Source: Pseudescherichia vulneris NBRC 102420 (GTDB lineage: Bacteria; Pseudomonadota; Gammaproteobacteria; Enterobacterales; Enterobacteriaceae). From it: DNA of 64,000 nt. Both the position numbers and the translations under genes were made by a program. Under the pieces are notes generated by a model. That model was not told where the DNA came from and did no database searches. It saw only the letters and a list, made by a program, of their open reading frames with translations. The stretch covers positions 1-64,000 of the forward strand of contig NZ_BBMZ01000008.1 in NCBI RefSeq assembly GCF_000759795.1, read 5' to 3'. This document shows positions 18,428 through 32,003 of the stretch, one piece after another. Position 1 is the first letter of the stretch; each line of letters opens with the position of its first letter.

Positions 18428-18509
18428 GAACATCAGCGCTAAAGTTACACATACTTTTGCTCCCGTGGCTCAAGTAACAAACACTAGCCCGCAGGCCACG
18501 TTAGGGAGA

Positions 18510-19391
18510 TTACCGTTTTTGACCGGTAATGCGGCACCACTCTTCTTTTTCAACCACTAGGTCGAGCGTGAAGCGATCGGCGTAGGCTTCGCACACGCTC
18601 TCGGCCTGGCTGGCCAGAATCCCCGACAGACCTAACAGACCACCGCTCACCGGCAGCACGCTAATCAACGGGGCCAGCTCGCGCAGCGGACCGGCAAGAA
18701 TATTGGCAACCACCACGTCGGCCTGCATCTCGGCAGGCTGATCCTGGGGCAGATACAGCTCCAGGCGATCGGAGACGCCGTTGCGTTCAGCATTGTCACG
18801 GCTGGCCTGAATGGCCTGCGGATCGATATCAATACCAATCGCCTTTGCCGCGCCCAGCTTCAGGGCGGCGATGGCCAGAATGCCGGAGCCGCAGCCAAAG
18901 TCGATCACCGTCTTGCCCGCCAGATCGAGGCCGTCCAGCCACTGCAAGCACAGCGAGGTGGTCGGGTGCGTGCCGGTACCAAACGCCAGGCCTGGGTCGA
19001 GCATCACGTTAACCGCGTTGGCATCCGGCACTTCACGCCAGCTCGGACAGATCCACAGACGCTCGCCAAAGCGCATCGGGTGGAAGTTCTCCATCCACTC
19101 GCGCTCCCAGTCCTTGTCTTCCAGCTGCTCGATTTTATGCGCAAAACCACTCCCCAGCAGCGGATGCCCTTCAAGGATAGCGACCACCTCTTTCATATCG
19201 GTTTCGGCGTCAAACAGGCCAATCACGTCCGTATCGCCCCACAGGCGGGTCTCTCCCGGCAGCGGCTCAAATACCGGCGTATCGTGCGTGTCCTGGAAAG
19301 TAATGGAGACCGCACCGGCTTCCAGCAGGGCATCGCTCAGCTCTTCCGCATGGGCACCGGTCGTATTCAGTTTTAGTTGGATCCACGGCAT
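18510..19391 (-). CDS. prmA: Ribosomal protein L11 methyltransferase
   Basis: 293 aa, the E. coli length. The N-terminal substrate-recognition domain (about 1-65) is followed by a class I SAM methyltransferase with [21 protein letters not shown] (about residues 160-180) and [13 protein letters not shown] (motif IV-like). It trimethylates L11 at several amino groups. It starts 11 nt after panF ends, so it is probably cotranscribed with panF. The downstream dusB is about 1.15 kb away because of repeat A. Confidence 0.98.
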   Translation of the reverse strand: MPWIQLKLNTTGAHAEELSDALLEAGAVSITFQDTHDTPVFEPLPGETRLWGDTDVIGLFDAETDMKEVVAILEGHPLLGSGFAHKIEQLEDKDWEREWMENFHPMRFGERLWICPSWREVPDANAVNVMLDPGLAFGTGTHPTTSLCLQWLDGLDLAGKTVIDFGCGSGILAIAALKLGAAKAIGIDIDPQAIQASRDNAERNGVSDRLELYLPQDQPAEMQADVVVANILAGPLRELAPLISVLPVSGGLLGLSGILASQAESVCEAYADRFTLDLVVEKEEWCRITGQKR

Positions 19392-19402
19392 AGCAAAACT
19401 CT

Positions 19403-20854
19403 TTATTTATCAATTGAAATAGCGTTGGCTTCCGGAGCAGGGTGACCGAAGCGGTTCCCTACGACAAACGCCAGCAAACTTAACAGCAGCGACGGTACAA
19501 TCGGGTGGAACCCGAGGTACTGAATCTTAAAGGTCGCTAACAGGGCGTACAGCACGCCGCCAACAATCATCGCGCTCAGCGCGCCGGCAGCGTTGGCCCG
19601 CTCCCAATACAGCCCCAGCACCAGCGGCCAGAGGAACACCGCTTCCAGCCCGCCAAAGGCCAGCAGGTTTAGCCAGATGATCATCTCCGGTGGACGCCAG
19701 GCCGCCAGCAGCAGCAGCGCCCCGAGAATCAACGTGATCGCCGACGACATCCGCTTCAGGCGGCGCTCGTTATGGATCTGATCCGGTCGCAGGTTCAGGT
19801 AGAGATCTTTGATGATCGTAGCGGAACTTTGCAGCAGCTGCGCGTTGATCGTCGACATGATCGCTGCCATCGGCGCAGCGAGGAAGATCCCGGCGGCAAA
19901 GGGCGGCAGCACTTTGACCATCAGGGTCGGGATCACCAGATCCGGTACCGTCAGGTCAGGGATCACCGCCCGCCCCAGCGCGCCCGCGAGGTGCATGCCA
20001 AACATAAGGATTGCGACCACCACGGTGCCGATAATAATCCCCCGGTGGACCGCCTTGCTGTCCTTATAGGAGATGCAGCGCACGGCGGTATGCGGCAGGC
20101 CGATCACACCGAAACAGACCAGCACCCAGAACGAGGTCATAAAGGTCGGGGAGAGAATATCGTCAGCGCCCTGGGGCGTTACCAGCTGCGGATCGATATG
20201 CCGCAGGGTCTCTACCGCGTTGCCGAGGCCGCCTGCTGCATGCACCACGCCAATCAGCAGCACGATGGTGCCGACGAGCATCACCATGCCCTGCATGGCA
20301 TCGTTGAGCACGCTGGCGCGAAAGCCACCATAGGCCGTGTAGAGTGCGATGCTGATACCAAAGATCAGCAGGCCGGTCTCGTAGGGGATGCCTGCCGCCG
20401 ACTCCAGCAGCCGAGCACCGCCGATGAACTGCACCGCCATCGCGCCGATAAAGGCCACCAGCAGGCTGATACTTGCCAGCCACACCAGCAGACGGCTCCG
20501 GTAGCGGCCAAACAGCATGTCGTTAAGGGTAACTGCGTTGTAACGCCGCGCCAGAATGGCAAATTTCTTGCCCAGAATACCCAGCGACAGCCAGACCGCA
20601 GGCAGCTGGATCATCGCCAGCAGCACCCAGCCGAGGCCATATTTATACGCTGCGCCTGGGCCGCCAATAAACGAGCTGGCGCTGATATAGGTGGCGGTCA
20701 ACGTCATCGCCAGCACCACGCCGCCCATCGAGCGGCCGCCGAGAAAGTACTCGTTTAGAAACGTTCCCGTTTTGCGCTGGCGCATGGCATAAACCGACAG
20801 GCCAAACACCACCAGCAGGTAGGCAACCAGAGGCAGGATCACTTCAAGCTGCAT
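19403..20854 (-). CDS. panF: Sodium/pantothenate symporter
   Basis: 483 aa from the third of three consecutive ATGs (20854). The Shine-Dalgarno GGAGG leaves a proper 6-nt gap only to that one, and the length then equals E. coli PanF. SSS-family Na+ symporter with about 13 membrane segments. The motif [36 protein letters not shown] (about 40-75) is characteristic. It imports pantothenate for CoA synthesis. It overlaps the end of yhdT by 11 nt, indicating translational coupling. Confidence 0.97.
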   Translation of the reverse strand: MQLEVILPLVAYLLVVFGLSVYAMRQRKTGTFLNEYFLGGRSMGGVVLAMTLTATYISASSFIGGPGAAYKYGLGWVLLAMIQLPAVWLSLGILGKKFAILARRYNAVTLNDMLFGRYRSRLLVWLASISLLVAFIGAMAVQFIGGARLLESAAGIPYETGLLIFGISIALYTAYGGFRASVLNDAMQGMVMLVGTIVLLIGVVHAAGGLGNAVETLRHIDPQLVTPQGADDILSPTFMTSFWVLVCFGVIGLPHTAVRCISYKDSKAVHRGIIIGTVVVAILMFGMHLAGALGRAVIPDLTVPDLVIPTLMVKVLPPFAAGIFLAAPMAAIMSTINAQLLQSSATIIKDLYLNLRPDQIHNERRLKRMSSAITLILGALLLLAAWRPPEMIIWLNLLAFGGLEAVFLWPLVLGLYWERANAAGALSAMIVGGVLYALLATFKIQYLGFHPIVPSLLLSLLAFVVGNRFGHPAPEANAISIDK

Positions 20855-21086
20855 CATCATCCTCCAGCGGGATGTCGCGATAGATAAACTTCACCATGGC
20901 CCAACACAACAGAATAAACAGCAGCGGGATCAGCAGGCAGGCCATCTCAAACCAGTGCGGCAGACCGGTAAAGCCAATCGCCGAACTAGGTAAGTAAGCA
21001 CCCGCTAACCATGCAGCCAGATAAAAAAGGGTAAGCCACAGCGCCCAGCGGGCCTCTCTGTGTGCCTGAACGAAACGTTGATCCAT
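20844..21086 (-). CDS. yhdT: Small inner-membrane protein YhdT (DUF997)
   Basis: 80 aa with two predicted membrane segments (ALWLTLFYLAAWLAGAYL and MACLLIPLLFILLCWAMV) and an acidic C-terminus. The family is always next to panF, which suggests a small partner of the pantothenate symporter, as with other SSS transporters; this is inference. It overlaps panF by 11 nt. Confidence 0.93.
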   Translation of the reverse strand: MDQRFVQAHREARWALWLTLFYLAAWLAGAYLPSSAIGFTGLPHWFEMACLLIPLLFILLCWAMVKFIYRDIPLEDDDAA

Positions 21087-21157
21087 TATCGTTCCTCATA
21101 AACCAGCAAAGCGGGGATTGTACCCCAGGGAACTTTGCGATCCCCAGAAATAAAAAA

Positions 21158-21180
21158 GGGCCGGAAGATCCGGCCCTTGA
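21158..21180 (-). terminator. accC terminator-like hairpin
   Basis: AAGGGCCGGA and TCCGGCCCTT form a near-perfect stem just after accC. On the minus strand it is followed by TTTTTTA (A-run about 21152-21157 on the plus strand). Confidence 0.85.
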
Positions 21181-21194
21181 TGCGGCAAACGCGC

Positions 21195-22544
21195 TTATTT
21201 TTCCTGAAGACCGAGCTTCTTCTCCAGATAGTGGATGTTGGTTCCACCGTGCTGGAAGTTCTCGTCGTTCATGATGCGGGTCTGCAGATCAACGTTGGTT
21301 TTGATACCGTCGATGATCAGCTCCTGCAGGGCGTTCTTCATGCGGGCAATCGCCACGTCACGGTTCTCACCAAAGCAGATCAGCTTACCAATCATGGAGT
21401 CATAGTACGGCGGTACGGTATAACCGGCGTAGATATGGGACTCCCAGCGCACACCAAAGCCGCCCGGCGCATGGAAACGGGTAATTTTACCCGGGCTTGG
21501 CAGGAAGGTGTTCGGATCTTCGGCGTTGATACGGCACTCGACCGCATGGCCTTTCACCACCACGTCTTCCTGTTTGATGGAGAGCGGCTGACCGGCAGCA
21601 ATACGCAGCTGCTCTTTGATCAGATCCACGCCGGTGATCATCTCGGTAACCGGATGCTCAACCTGGATACGGGTGTTCATCTCAATGAAGTAGAACTCGC
21701 CGTTTTCGAACAGGAACTCGAAGGTACCCGCCCCACGGTAGCCGATATCCACGCACGCTTTCGCGCAGCGGTCGCCGATGAAGGTTCGCAGCTCTGGGGT
21801 AATCCCCGGTGCCGGTGCCTCTTCGACCACTTTCTGGTGACGGCGCTGCATAGAGCAGTCACGCTCCGCCAGATAGATAGCGTTACCCTGACCGTCTGCC
21901 AGCACCTGAATCTCGATGTGGCGTGGGTTTTCCAGGTACTTCTCCATGTAGACCATGTCGTTGCTGAAAGCCGCTTTGGCTTCCGCTTTGGTCATGGAGA
22001 TAGACTGCGCCAGTTCGGCATCGCTGCGCACAACGCGCATGCCGCGACCGCCGCCGCCGCCGGAGGCTTTGATGATCACCGGGTAGCCGATGCGTTTGGC
22101 ATGGGCGCGGTTAGCATCCATATCGTCGCCCAGCGGACCGTCAGAGCCCGGTACCGTCGGTACGCCCGCTTTCTTCATCGCGGTGATCGCAGACACTTTG
22201 TCACCCATCAGGCGAATGGTGTCGGCTTTCGGGCCGATGAAGACAAAGCCGGAGCGCTCAACCTGCTCGGCAAAGTTGGCGTTCTCAGAGAGGAAGCCGT
22301 AACCCGGATGGATTGCCATCGCGCCGGTGATTTCAGCGGCGCTGATGATAGCCGGGATGTTCAGATAGCTTTTTACGGACGGAGCCGGGCCAATACAGAC
22401 CGTCTCATCCGCCAGAAGTACGTGTTTCAGATCGCGATCCGCAGTGGAGTGCACAGCGACGGTCTTGATGCCCAGTTCTTTACAGGCACGCAGAATACGC
22501 AGAGCAATCTCGCCACGGTTGGCGATGACAATTTTTTCCAGCAT
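21195..22544 (-). CDS. accC: Biotin carboxylase subunit of acetyl-CoA carboxylase
   Basis: 449 aa from [17 protein letters not shown]; the frame is open 19 codons further upstream, but this start matches E. coli length exactly. ATP-grasp enzyme with glycine-rich loop [14 protein letters not shown] (about 159-172) and the catalytic region [20 protein letters not shown]. It carboxylates biotin on AccB, the first step of fatty-acid synthesis. It lies 10 nt after accB. A hairpin of GGGCCGGA/TCCGGCCC type at 21160-21178 after the stop is a likely terminator. Confidence 0.99.
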   Translation of the reverse strand: MLEKIVIANRGEIALRILRACKELGIKTVAVHSTADRDLKHVLLADETVCIGPAPSVKSYLNIPAIISAAEITGAMAIHPGYGFLSENANFAEQVERSGFVFIGPKADTIRLMGDKVSAITAMKKAGVPTVPGSDGPLGDDMDANRAHAKRIGYPVIIKASGGGGGRGMRVVRSDAELAQSISMTKAEAKAAFSNDMVYMEKYLENPRHIEIQVLADGQGNAIYLAERDCSMQRRHQKVVEEAPAPGITPELRTFIGDRCAKACVDIGYRGAGTFEFLFENGEFYFIEMNTRIQVEHPVTEMITGVDLIKEQLRIAAGQPLSIKQEDVVVKGHAVECRINAEDPNTFLPSPGKITRFHAPGGFGVRWESHIYAGYTVPPYYDSMIGKLICFGENRDVAIARMKNALQELIIDGIKTNVDLQTRIMNDENFQHGGTNIHYLEKKLGLQEK

Positions 22545-22554
22545 GTGCGCCTCG

Positions 22555-23025
22555 TTACTCGATAACGACCAGTGGCTCGTCAAATTCAACCGGTTGACCA
22601 CTTTCCACCAGAATGGCTTTCACCACGCCGGACTTGTCGGCTTCGATCTGGTTCATCATTTTCATCGCTTCAACGATGCACAGGGTGTCGCCCGCGTTCA
22701 CTTTCTGGCCAATTTCGATAAAGGCTTTCGCGTCCGGGCTAGGGGTGCGGTAGAAAGTCCCGACCATTGGGGAACGTACGATGTGGCCACTGATTTGCGC
22801 TGCCGCAGGTGCTTCGGCTACCGGAGCGGGTGCCGGTGCAACGGCGTTAGAGAGCGCAGGCTGCTGCATCATCGGTGCGGCATAGGCCTGCTGCATCACT
22901 GGATAGCCTGCGTTCGGTGCAGACCGACTGATGCGAACAGACTCTTCGCCTTCAGAAATTTCCAGTTCGGAGATGCCTGATTCTTCAACCAGCTCGATCA
23001 GTTTTTTAATCTTACGAATATCCAT
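22555..23025 (-). CDS. accB: Biotin carboxyl carrier protein
   Basis: 156 aa, the E. coli length. The N-terminal helical domain is followed by an Ala/Pro-rich linker (about 50-75) and the biotinyl domain with the biotinylated Lys in [11 protein letters not shown] (about residue 122). It is the carrier of acetyl-CoA carboxylase and is autoregulatory in E. coli. It starts 21 nt after aroQ. Confidence 0.99.
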   Translation of the reverse strand: MDIRKIKKLIELVEESGISELEISEGEESVRISRSAPNAGYPVMQQAYAAPMMQQPALSNAVAPAPAPVAEAPAAAQISGHIVRSPMVGTFYRTPSPDAKAFIEIGQKVNAGDTLCIVEAMKMMNQIEADKSGVVKAILVESGQPVEFDEPLVVIE

Positions 23026-23046
23026 GAGTGGGTTCCGTACTCTTGT

Positions 23047-23499
23047 TTAGTGTGTTTGTGACAGGCGTTTAACCGCCGTCTGTAATGCGTATGAATAGCC
23101 GTCAGCGCCGAATCCACAGATGACGCCAGCAGCGATATCGGAGAGATAAGAGTGATGGCGGAACGGTTCGCGTGCGTGAACGTTGCTCAGGTGGATCTCG
23201 ATAAACGGGATATCCACGGCGAGCAGCGCATCTCGCAACGCTACGCTGGTGTGCGTAAACGCGGCCGGATTAATCAGGATATAGTCAATGTTGTCTTTAG
23301 CCTGATGAATGCGGTCGAGCAGTACGTACTCTGCGTTCGACTGTAAATGCTCTAACTCGACGTTCAGCGCCTCCGCTTCCGCGGTTAATCGGTTAACAAT
23401 TTCTGTTAACGTCAGCGTGCCGTACTTGTCTGGTTCACGCGTGCCCAGCATGTTTAGGTTGGGACCGTTTAAGAGCAAAATGTGCAACTTGTCCGCCAT
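23047..23499 (-). CDS. aroQ: Type II 3-dehydroquinate dehydratase
   Basis: 150 aa. The N-terminus [20 protein letters not shown] carries the catalytic Tyr and Arg. [16 protein letters not shown] and [20 protein letters not shown] supply further substrate contacts and the catalytic His. It converts 3-dehydroquinate to 3-dehydroshikimate. E. coli K-12 uses type I AroD; type II at the head of accBC is common in other enterics. Its upstream 245 bp should carry the aroQ-accBC promoters, which I did not assign. Confidence 0.97.
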   Translation of the reverse strand: MADKLHILLLNGPNLNMLGTREPDKYGTLTLTEIVNRLTAEAEALNVELEHLQSNAEYVLLDRIHQAKDNIDYILINPAAFTHTSVALRDALLAVDIPFIEIHLSNVHAREPFRHHSYLSDIAAGVICGFGADGYSYALQTAVKRLSQTH

Positions 23500-23668
23500 T
23501 GTGCTGCTATCTCCTGCAAATCTCCGGTAAAAAACAAAATATACCTTCGTTGCATGGTTGTCACGTTTTCAGCGCACTAAATGCCCTGTCGTGAAAACCA
23601 AAGTCGCACATTATAACGATTTCGTAGCATTTGGCAGCTAAATACTGGTCTTATCAGGGAAGATTATC

Positions 23669-23694
23669 TTACGCCCGCCGGAAAACGGGCGTAA
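23669..23694 (-). terminator. Stem-loop downstream of msrQ
   Basis: TTACGCCCG / CGGGCGTAA makes a 9-bp stem with an 8-nt loop about 50 nt after the msrQ stop. The following minus-strand sequence (GATAATCTTCC) is only weakly T-rich, so it may be a weak terminator. Confidence 0.6.
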
Positions 23695-23744
23695 TGGCTA
23701 TCAGAATTGTGGCAAACCGCACACATTACCGTACGATCGCGACG

Positions 23745-24344
23745 CTATCGCCACCACTGGCGAAACTTCTTATAGCGCCAGGCAAGCAGGATGCAGGCGA
23801 GGGCGGCGTAGATAAGCGGCTGGGGAGAGAGAACCTTTACCGACCACAGATAGTGAATGGGGGCGAGGATGGCGACCAGATAGACAAAGTTATGCAGTCG
23901 CTGCCAGTTTCGCCCCAGCTTGCGCTGCGCGGCTTGGGTGGAGGTCAGCGCCAGCGCCAGCAGTACCAGCCAGCTGACGATCCCCAGCGTCAGATAGGGG
24001 CGCGTTACCAGCTCCTGGCCCAACAGCGCCAGGTTATTGATCCCCAGCTCCAGCAGCGAATAGCTCACCAGATGCAGCGATGCCCACGCAAAGCACCAGA
24101 GGCCCAACAGACGCCGGGTGCGGATCAGCAGCGGCTGCTTGCCGTAGCGCGCCAGCGGAGTGATAAGCAGCGAGCCAAGGAGGAACTTTAGCGCCATTCT
24201 GCCGGTAAAGTGCTGGATATCCTTCGCCGGATCGGCGCTGAAGTAGCCCTGGCTGGCCGCCCAGAAGAGCCATAATAGAGGAAGCAAGCCCGCGAGATGC
24301 AGGACAACCTTGAGCCAGACGATCTGTTTTGCCGTGATCCGCAC
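23745..24344 (-). CDS. msrQ: Heme-binding membrane subunit of MsrPQ
   Basis: 199 aa, about six membrane helices with heme-ligand histidines ([12 protein letters not shown]..., [34 protein letters not shown]). It passes electrons from the respiratory chain to periplasmic MsrP for repair of methionine sulfoxide. It starts directly after the msrP stop, so it is translationally coupled. In E. coli the pair (yedYZ) lies elsewhere. Confidence 0.95.
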   Translation of the reverse strand: MRITAKQIVWLKVVLHLAGLLPLLWLFWAASQGYFSADPAKDIQHFTGRMALKFLLGSLLITPLARYGKQPLLIRTRRLLGLWCFAWASLHLVSYSLLELGINNLALLGQELVTRPYLTLGIVSWLVLLALALTSTQAAQRKLGRNWQRLHNFVYLVAILAPIHYLWSVKVLSPQPLIYAALACILLAWRYKKFRQWWR

Positions 24345-25346
<1,002 letters not shown>

Positions 25347-25440
25347 TACATCCTCCGCCAGCGTCTCATACAAAGTGACTAAGACTATAAGCATGACGGA
25401 GGAGTTACGTTAGTGCGAGCCGGTAATAAAAAATTGCCGA

Positions 25441-26415
25441 CTAGGCAATTTTGACCAGCGTGCGGCCCTGGGCCTGGTTGTTGATAATCGCGTTGGCGAA
25501 CTCAGGCGCTTGCGCAAGGGTAATCTCCGTTGCGCTCTGCGCGTAGAACGACTCGGGCAGATCCTGCGCCAGACGCGACCAGGCGGCGGTACGTTTTTCA
25601 GCAGGCGTCATCACCGAGTCAACGCCCTGCAGACGCACGTTGCGCAGAATAAACGGCATCACGGTGGTCGGCAGCGCAAAGCCACCCGCCAGACCACAGG
25701 CCGCCACGCAGCCGCCGTAGTTCATCTGGGCCAGCACTTTAGCCAGCACCTTATCGCCCACGGTATCCACCGCCCCGGCCCAGAGCTGTTTCTCCAGCGG
25801 TCGGCTCTCGGCAAACTCGTCCCGGCTCAGGATACGGTTGGCCCCAAGACCTTTGAGGTAATCATGGGTGCTTTCCCGACCGGAAACCGCCGCCACCTGG
25901 TAGCCAAGTTTATGCAGCAGGGCAACCGCCGTGCTGCCTACGCCGCCGCTGGCACCGGTGACCACAATGTCGCCGTCGGCAGGACGGATGCCCGCCTCTT
26001 CCAGCGCCATTACGCAGAGCATCGCGGTAAAGCCCGCCGTGCCGATGATCATCGCCTTACGGCCGTCCAGACCCTGCGGCAGCGCCACCAGCCAGTCGCC
26101 ATTGACCCGCGCCCGCTGTGACAGACCACCCCAGTGGTTCTCCCCCACGCCCCAGCCGGTCAGCAGCACCTGCTGACCCACGTGAAAGCGCGGATCCTCG
26201 CTGGCATGAACCGTACCCGCGAAGTCGATACCTGGGATCATCGGAAAGTTGCGGATAATTTTACCTTTGCCGGTGATTGCCAGCGCATCCTTATAGTTCA
26301 GACTGGACCAGGCAATATCGACCGTCACATTACCTTGCGGCAGCTGGCTATCGGCAATATCCTGCACCGAGGCGAGCGTGTTTCCATCCTGCTGTTCTAA
26401 AATCAAGGCCTGCAT
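25441..26415 (-). CDS. acuI: Acrylyl-CoA reductase AcuI (YhdH)
   Basis: 324 aa zinc-independent MDR-family reductase, the E. coli length. The NADPH-binding loop is VTGASGGVGSTAVALLHKLGY (about 152-172). YhdH/AcuI reduces acryloyl-CoA to propionyl-CoA with NADPH and protects from that toxic electrophile. Single gene, divergent from csrD. Confidence 0.96.
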   Translation of the reverse strand: MQALILEQQDGNTLASVQDIADSQLPQGNVTVDIAWSSLNYKDALAITGKGKIIRNFPMIPGIDFAGTVHASEDPRFHVGQQVLLTGWGVGENHWGGLSQRARVNGDWLVALPQGLDGRKAMIIGTAGFTAMLCVMALEEAGIRPADGDIVVTGASGGVGSTAVALLHKLGYQVAAVSGRESTHDYLKGLGANRILSRDEFAESRPLEKQLWAGAVDTVGDKVLAKVLAQMNYGGCVAACGLAGGFALPTTVMPFILRNVRLQGVDSVMTPAEKRTAAWSRLAQDLPESFYAQSATEITLAQAPEFANAIINNQAQGRTLVKIA

Positions 26416-26559
26416 ATCTCTTCTCCGGTTGCTTGATGATTGGCAAAAATTTTCTGAAGACTATACTCGCTAATTAAAACGCTATGCCGATTTAACGCAA
26501 TAAATTGCCAGATGAGCCGGTACAGGCGTCAGCTCTTAACCCACGGAGTTAACACACGG

Positions 26560-28500
26560 ATGCGCTTAACGACGAAGTTCTCGGCTTTTGTCACTCTGCT
26601 AACCGGGCTGGCAATCTTTGTCACGCTGCTGGGGTGCTCGTTCAGTTTTTACCGCGCCATTGAGCAGAAAGTTGCCGAGCGCGTGGAGTCGGTCGCAGCG
26701 GTGATCGACACGCGGCTGGTTTCGCAGCCGCCTTCGGCGCTTGCGGTCCAGCTGGATGAGCTGATGGTGCCCATCGATATCGTGCGCGTGGTGGTAAAGC
26801 AGGGGGAGCATATCCTGCTCGATCATACGCGCAGCGGCAGCTACCGTCCCGCAGGCAGCAGCGATCTACACCGCGAACGCCTTGTCCCCTCGATTAAGAA
26901 CCCAGGAACGAGCATCCTGCTGGTCTATCAGGATCCGATGGCCAACTACTTTCACTCGGTCATCACCACCGTACCGCTGACGTTTGCCGTTGGCTTTATG
27001 GTCATTATTATCTTTCTGGCGGTACGCTGGCAGCGCCGTCAGCTGGCGGGGCAGGAGCTGCTGGAGAGCCGGGCCACCCGGATCCTCAACGGCGAGCGCG
27101 GCCAGCGGGTGCGGGGCAGCATCTATGAGTGGCCCGCCCGGGCCAGCAGCGCGCTCGATCTGCTGCTGACCGAGATCCATTTCGCTGGCGAGCAGCGTAG
27201 CCGTATGGATACGCTGATCCGCTCCTATGCCGCCCAGGACACCAAAACCGGGCTCAACAACCGGCTCTTTTTTGATAACCAGCTGGCGACGCTGCTGGAG
27301 GATCAGGAGAGGGTCGGGTCGCACGGGGTGGTGATGATGATCCGCCTGCCGGACTTTGACCTGCTGCGGGACAGCTGGGGGGCGGCGGCCACCGAGGAGC
27401 ACTTCTTTATTCTGATCAACCTGCTCTCTACCTTCATTATGCGCTATCCCGGCGCGCTGCTGGCCCGCTACCACCGCAGCGACTTTGCGGTGCTGCTCTC
27501 CCACCGCACGCTTAAAGAGTCTGAAAGTATCGCCGCTCAGCTGCTGAAGTCCGTGGACGTTCTGCCGCCGTCAAAGATGCTCGACCGGGAAGATATGATG
27601 CACATCGGCATCTGCGCCTGGCGCAGCGGGCAGACCACCACCCAGGTGATGGAGCATGCCGAGGCGGCGACGCGTACCGCCGTCTTGCAGGGGGCGAACA
27701 GCTGGGCAGTCTACGATGACAGCCTGCCGGAGAAGGGGCGCGGCAATGTCCGCTGGCGAACCCTGATCGAGCAGATGCTGAGCCGGGGCGGGCCGCGCCT
27801 GTACCATAAGCCAGCCATCAACCGCGACGGCAGCGTCCACCACCGCGAGCTGATGTGCCGCCTGTTTGACGGCGAACAGGAGGTGATCTCTGCCGAGTAT
27901 ATGCCGATGGTGTTACAGTTCGGCCTCTCGGAGGAGTATGACCGGCAGCTCATCACCCGGCTGGTGACGTTTTTGGGCTTCTGGCCGCAGGAGACGCTGG
28001 CTTTACAGATCACCGTAGAGTCACTCATTCGTCCGCGCTTCCAGCGCTGGCTGCGGGATACGCTGATGCAATGTGAAAAATCGAAGCGAAAACGCATTAT
28101 TTTTGAACTTGCAGAGGCAGATGTTTGTCAACACATCAGTCGTTTACAGCCGGTGGTGCGTCTGATTAACGCCTTAGGTGCCCGAGTTGCAGTGACTCAG
28201 GCAGGCCTGACGCTGGTCAGCACCAGCTGGATCAAGGCGTTGGACGCCGAGCTGTTAAAGCTCCATCCAAGTTTGGTGCGCAATATTGAGAAGCGCACCG
28301 AGAACCAGCTGCTGGTACAGAGTCTGGTTGAGACCTGCAAAGGCACGCAGACTCGCGTCTTCGCCACCGGTCTTCGCTCGCGAGGCGAATGGCAGACGCT
28401 CATTGAGCGTGGTGTAGCAGGCGGGCAGGGGGATTTCTTTGCCGCATCAGAACCACTTGATGCAAGCGTGAAAAAATATTCACAAAGATACTCGGTTTGA
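26560..28500 (+). CDS. csrD: CsrB/CsrC RNA-decay regulator CsrD
   Basis: 646 aa from MRLTTKFSAFVTLLTG, the E. coli start and length; an in-frame ATG at 26512 would add 16 unsupported residues. Two membrane segments (about 10-30 and 135-155) flank a periplasmic loop, then HAMP-like, GGDEF-like and EAL-like domains. Both catalytic signatures are degenerate (HRSDF for GGDEF, ELM for EAL), as in E. coli CsrD, which targets CsrB/C for RNase E rather than handling c-di-GMP. Confidence 0.97.
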   Translation: MRLTTKFSAFVTLLTGLAIFVTLLGCSFSFYRAIEQKVAERVESVAAVIDTRLVSQPPSALAVQLDELMVPIDIVRVVVKQGEHILLDHTRSGSYRPAGSSDLHRERLVPSIKNPGTSILLVYQDPMANYFHSVITTVPLTFAVGFMVIIIFLAVRWQRRQLAGQELLESRATRILNGERGQRVRGSIYEWPARASSALDLLLTEIHFAGEQRSRMDTLIRSYAAQDTKTGLNNRLFFDNQLATLLEDQERVGSHGVVMMIRLPDFDLLRDSWGAAATEEHFFILINLLSTFIMRYPGALLARYHRSDFAVLLSHRTLKESESIAAQLLKSVDVLPPSKMLDREDMMHIGICAWRSGQTTTQVMEHAEAATRTAVLQGANSWAVYDDSLPEKGRGNVRWRTLIEQMLSRGGPRLYHKPAINRDGSVHHRELMCRLFDGEQEVISAEYMPMVLQFGLSEEYDRQLITRLVTFLGFWPQETLALQITVESLIRPRFQRWLRDTLMQCEKSKRKRIIFELAEADVCQHISRLQPVVRLINALGARVAVTQAGLTLVSTSWIKALDAELLKLHPSLVRNIEKRTENQLLVQSLVETCKGTQTRVFATGLRSRGEWQTLIERGVAGGQGDFFAASEPLDASVKKYSQRYSV

Positions 28501-29849
<1,349 letters not shown>

Positions 29850-29916
29850 TCCGCATGAGGTCTGGGGTAACGTCGCCGTTGCCCCGATCTATCCGGCCTG
29901 AGAAGACGCATAGCCT

Positions 29917-31400
<1,484 letters not shown>

Positions 31401-31409
31401 AAGGTATTT

Positions 31410-32003
31410 ATGACAGATCTCTATCTCGCCTCCGGTTCGCCACGCCGCCAGGAGCTGCTCACCCAGCTCGGCGTCTCTTTTGAGCGCATTATTCCGGGCG
31501 TAGAGGAGCAGCGCCATCCCCAGGAGAGCGCCCAGCAGTACGTGGTGCGCCTGGCGCGGGAGAAAGCCCAGGCTGGCGTTGCGCTGGCCGCGCGGGATCT
31601 GCCGGTGCTGGGAGCCGATACCATTGTCATCGTAAACGGTGAAGTGCTTGAAAAACCCAGAGATACCCACCATGCTGCTGCAATGCTGCGCCAGCTTTCA
31701 GGGCAGACTCATCAGGTGATGACCGCCGTTGCGCTGGCCGACAGCCAGCGGGTGCTGGAGCGCCTCGTGGTCACCGATGTCACCTTTAAGGTGCTTGCCG
31801 AGCGCGAAATTGATGCCTACATTGCCAGCGGCGAGCCGATGGATAAAGCAGGTGCGTATGGTATCCAGGGGCTGGGCGGCTGCTTTGTCCGCCGCATCAA
31901 CGGCAGCTACTATGCTGTGGTTGGCCTGCCGCTGGTGGAGACCGGCGAACTGATAAGCGATTTTAACGCACTGCGTGAGGGAAGGGATAAACATGACGGC
32001 TGA
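31410..32003 (+). CDS. yhdE: dTTP/UTP pyrophosphatase (Maf family)
   Basis: 197 aa Maf-family nucleotide pyrophosphatase with N-terminal [13 protein letters not shown], the catalytic Asp in GADTIV (about residue 70) and the [15 protein letters not shown] motif. It hydrolyses dTTP, UTP and modified bases to monophosphates and may slow septation. It lies 9 nt after mreD and overlaps rng by 11 nt. Confidence 0.97.
   Translation: MTDLYLASGSPRRQELLTQLGVSFERIIPGVEEQRHPQESAQQYVVRLAREKAQAGVALAARDLPVLGADTIVIVNGEVLEKPRDTHHAAAMLRQLSGQTHQVMTAVALADSQRVLERLVVTDVTFKVLAEREIDAYIASGEPMDKAGAYGIQGLGGCFVRRINGSYYAVVGLPLVETGELISDFNALREGRDKHDG

Larger units (their letters stand above)
17775..18430 (+). repeat. Repeat copy A: 656-bp structured element with nested inverted repeats
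   Basis: Ends are the perfect 10-bp inverted repeats TTCCGTTCAC (17775-17784) and GTGAACGGAA (18421-18430). Inside lie 12-bp inverted repeats CACACGTGAACG (17815-17826) and CGTTCACGTGTG (18379-18390). The heptamer CGTTCAC/GTGAACG occurs five times (17778, 17820, 18073, 18379, 18421). The core has many strong helices: CCAGGGTGG/CCACCCTGG (17829-17856), a three-tier arm 17857-18004, GGGCGTG/CACGCCC, a 9-10-bp hairpin with arms CAGCCCGCAT and ATGCGGGCTG, GAAACCGG/CCGGTTTC at long range, and GATAAGGGGGCC/GGCCCCCTTATC. ORFs are open on both strands but show no sign of coding selection against copy B. It lies between prmA and dusB. I do not recognise a named family; a structured RNA or a mobile element moved in trans is the best reading. 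Confidence 0.85.

Noticed and set aside
17775-18430. Repeat as an integron, CRISPR array, retron or group II intron
   Set aside because: No direct-repeat/spacer array, no reverse transcriptase or integrase frame, and no recognisable domain V motif. Only inverted repeats and a structured core are visible.
18073-18477. 134-aa ORF in repeat A (and its counterpart in B), plus opposite-strand ORFs of about 107-117 aa
   Set aside because: GC-rich helix-forming DNA keeps frames open on both strands. All four A/B differences within the frame are amino-acid changing, the C-terminal ends diverge with the flank, and no ribosome-binding site stands out. Treated as non-coding.
26512-26559. N-terminal extension of csrD (and similar extensions of acrS, accC, msrP, mreB, rng, yhdP, zapG, rplM)
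   Set aside because: Shorter starts match known family lengths and ribosome-binding sites.
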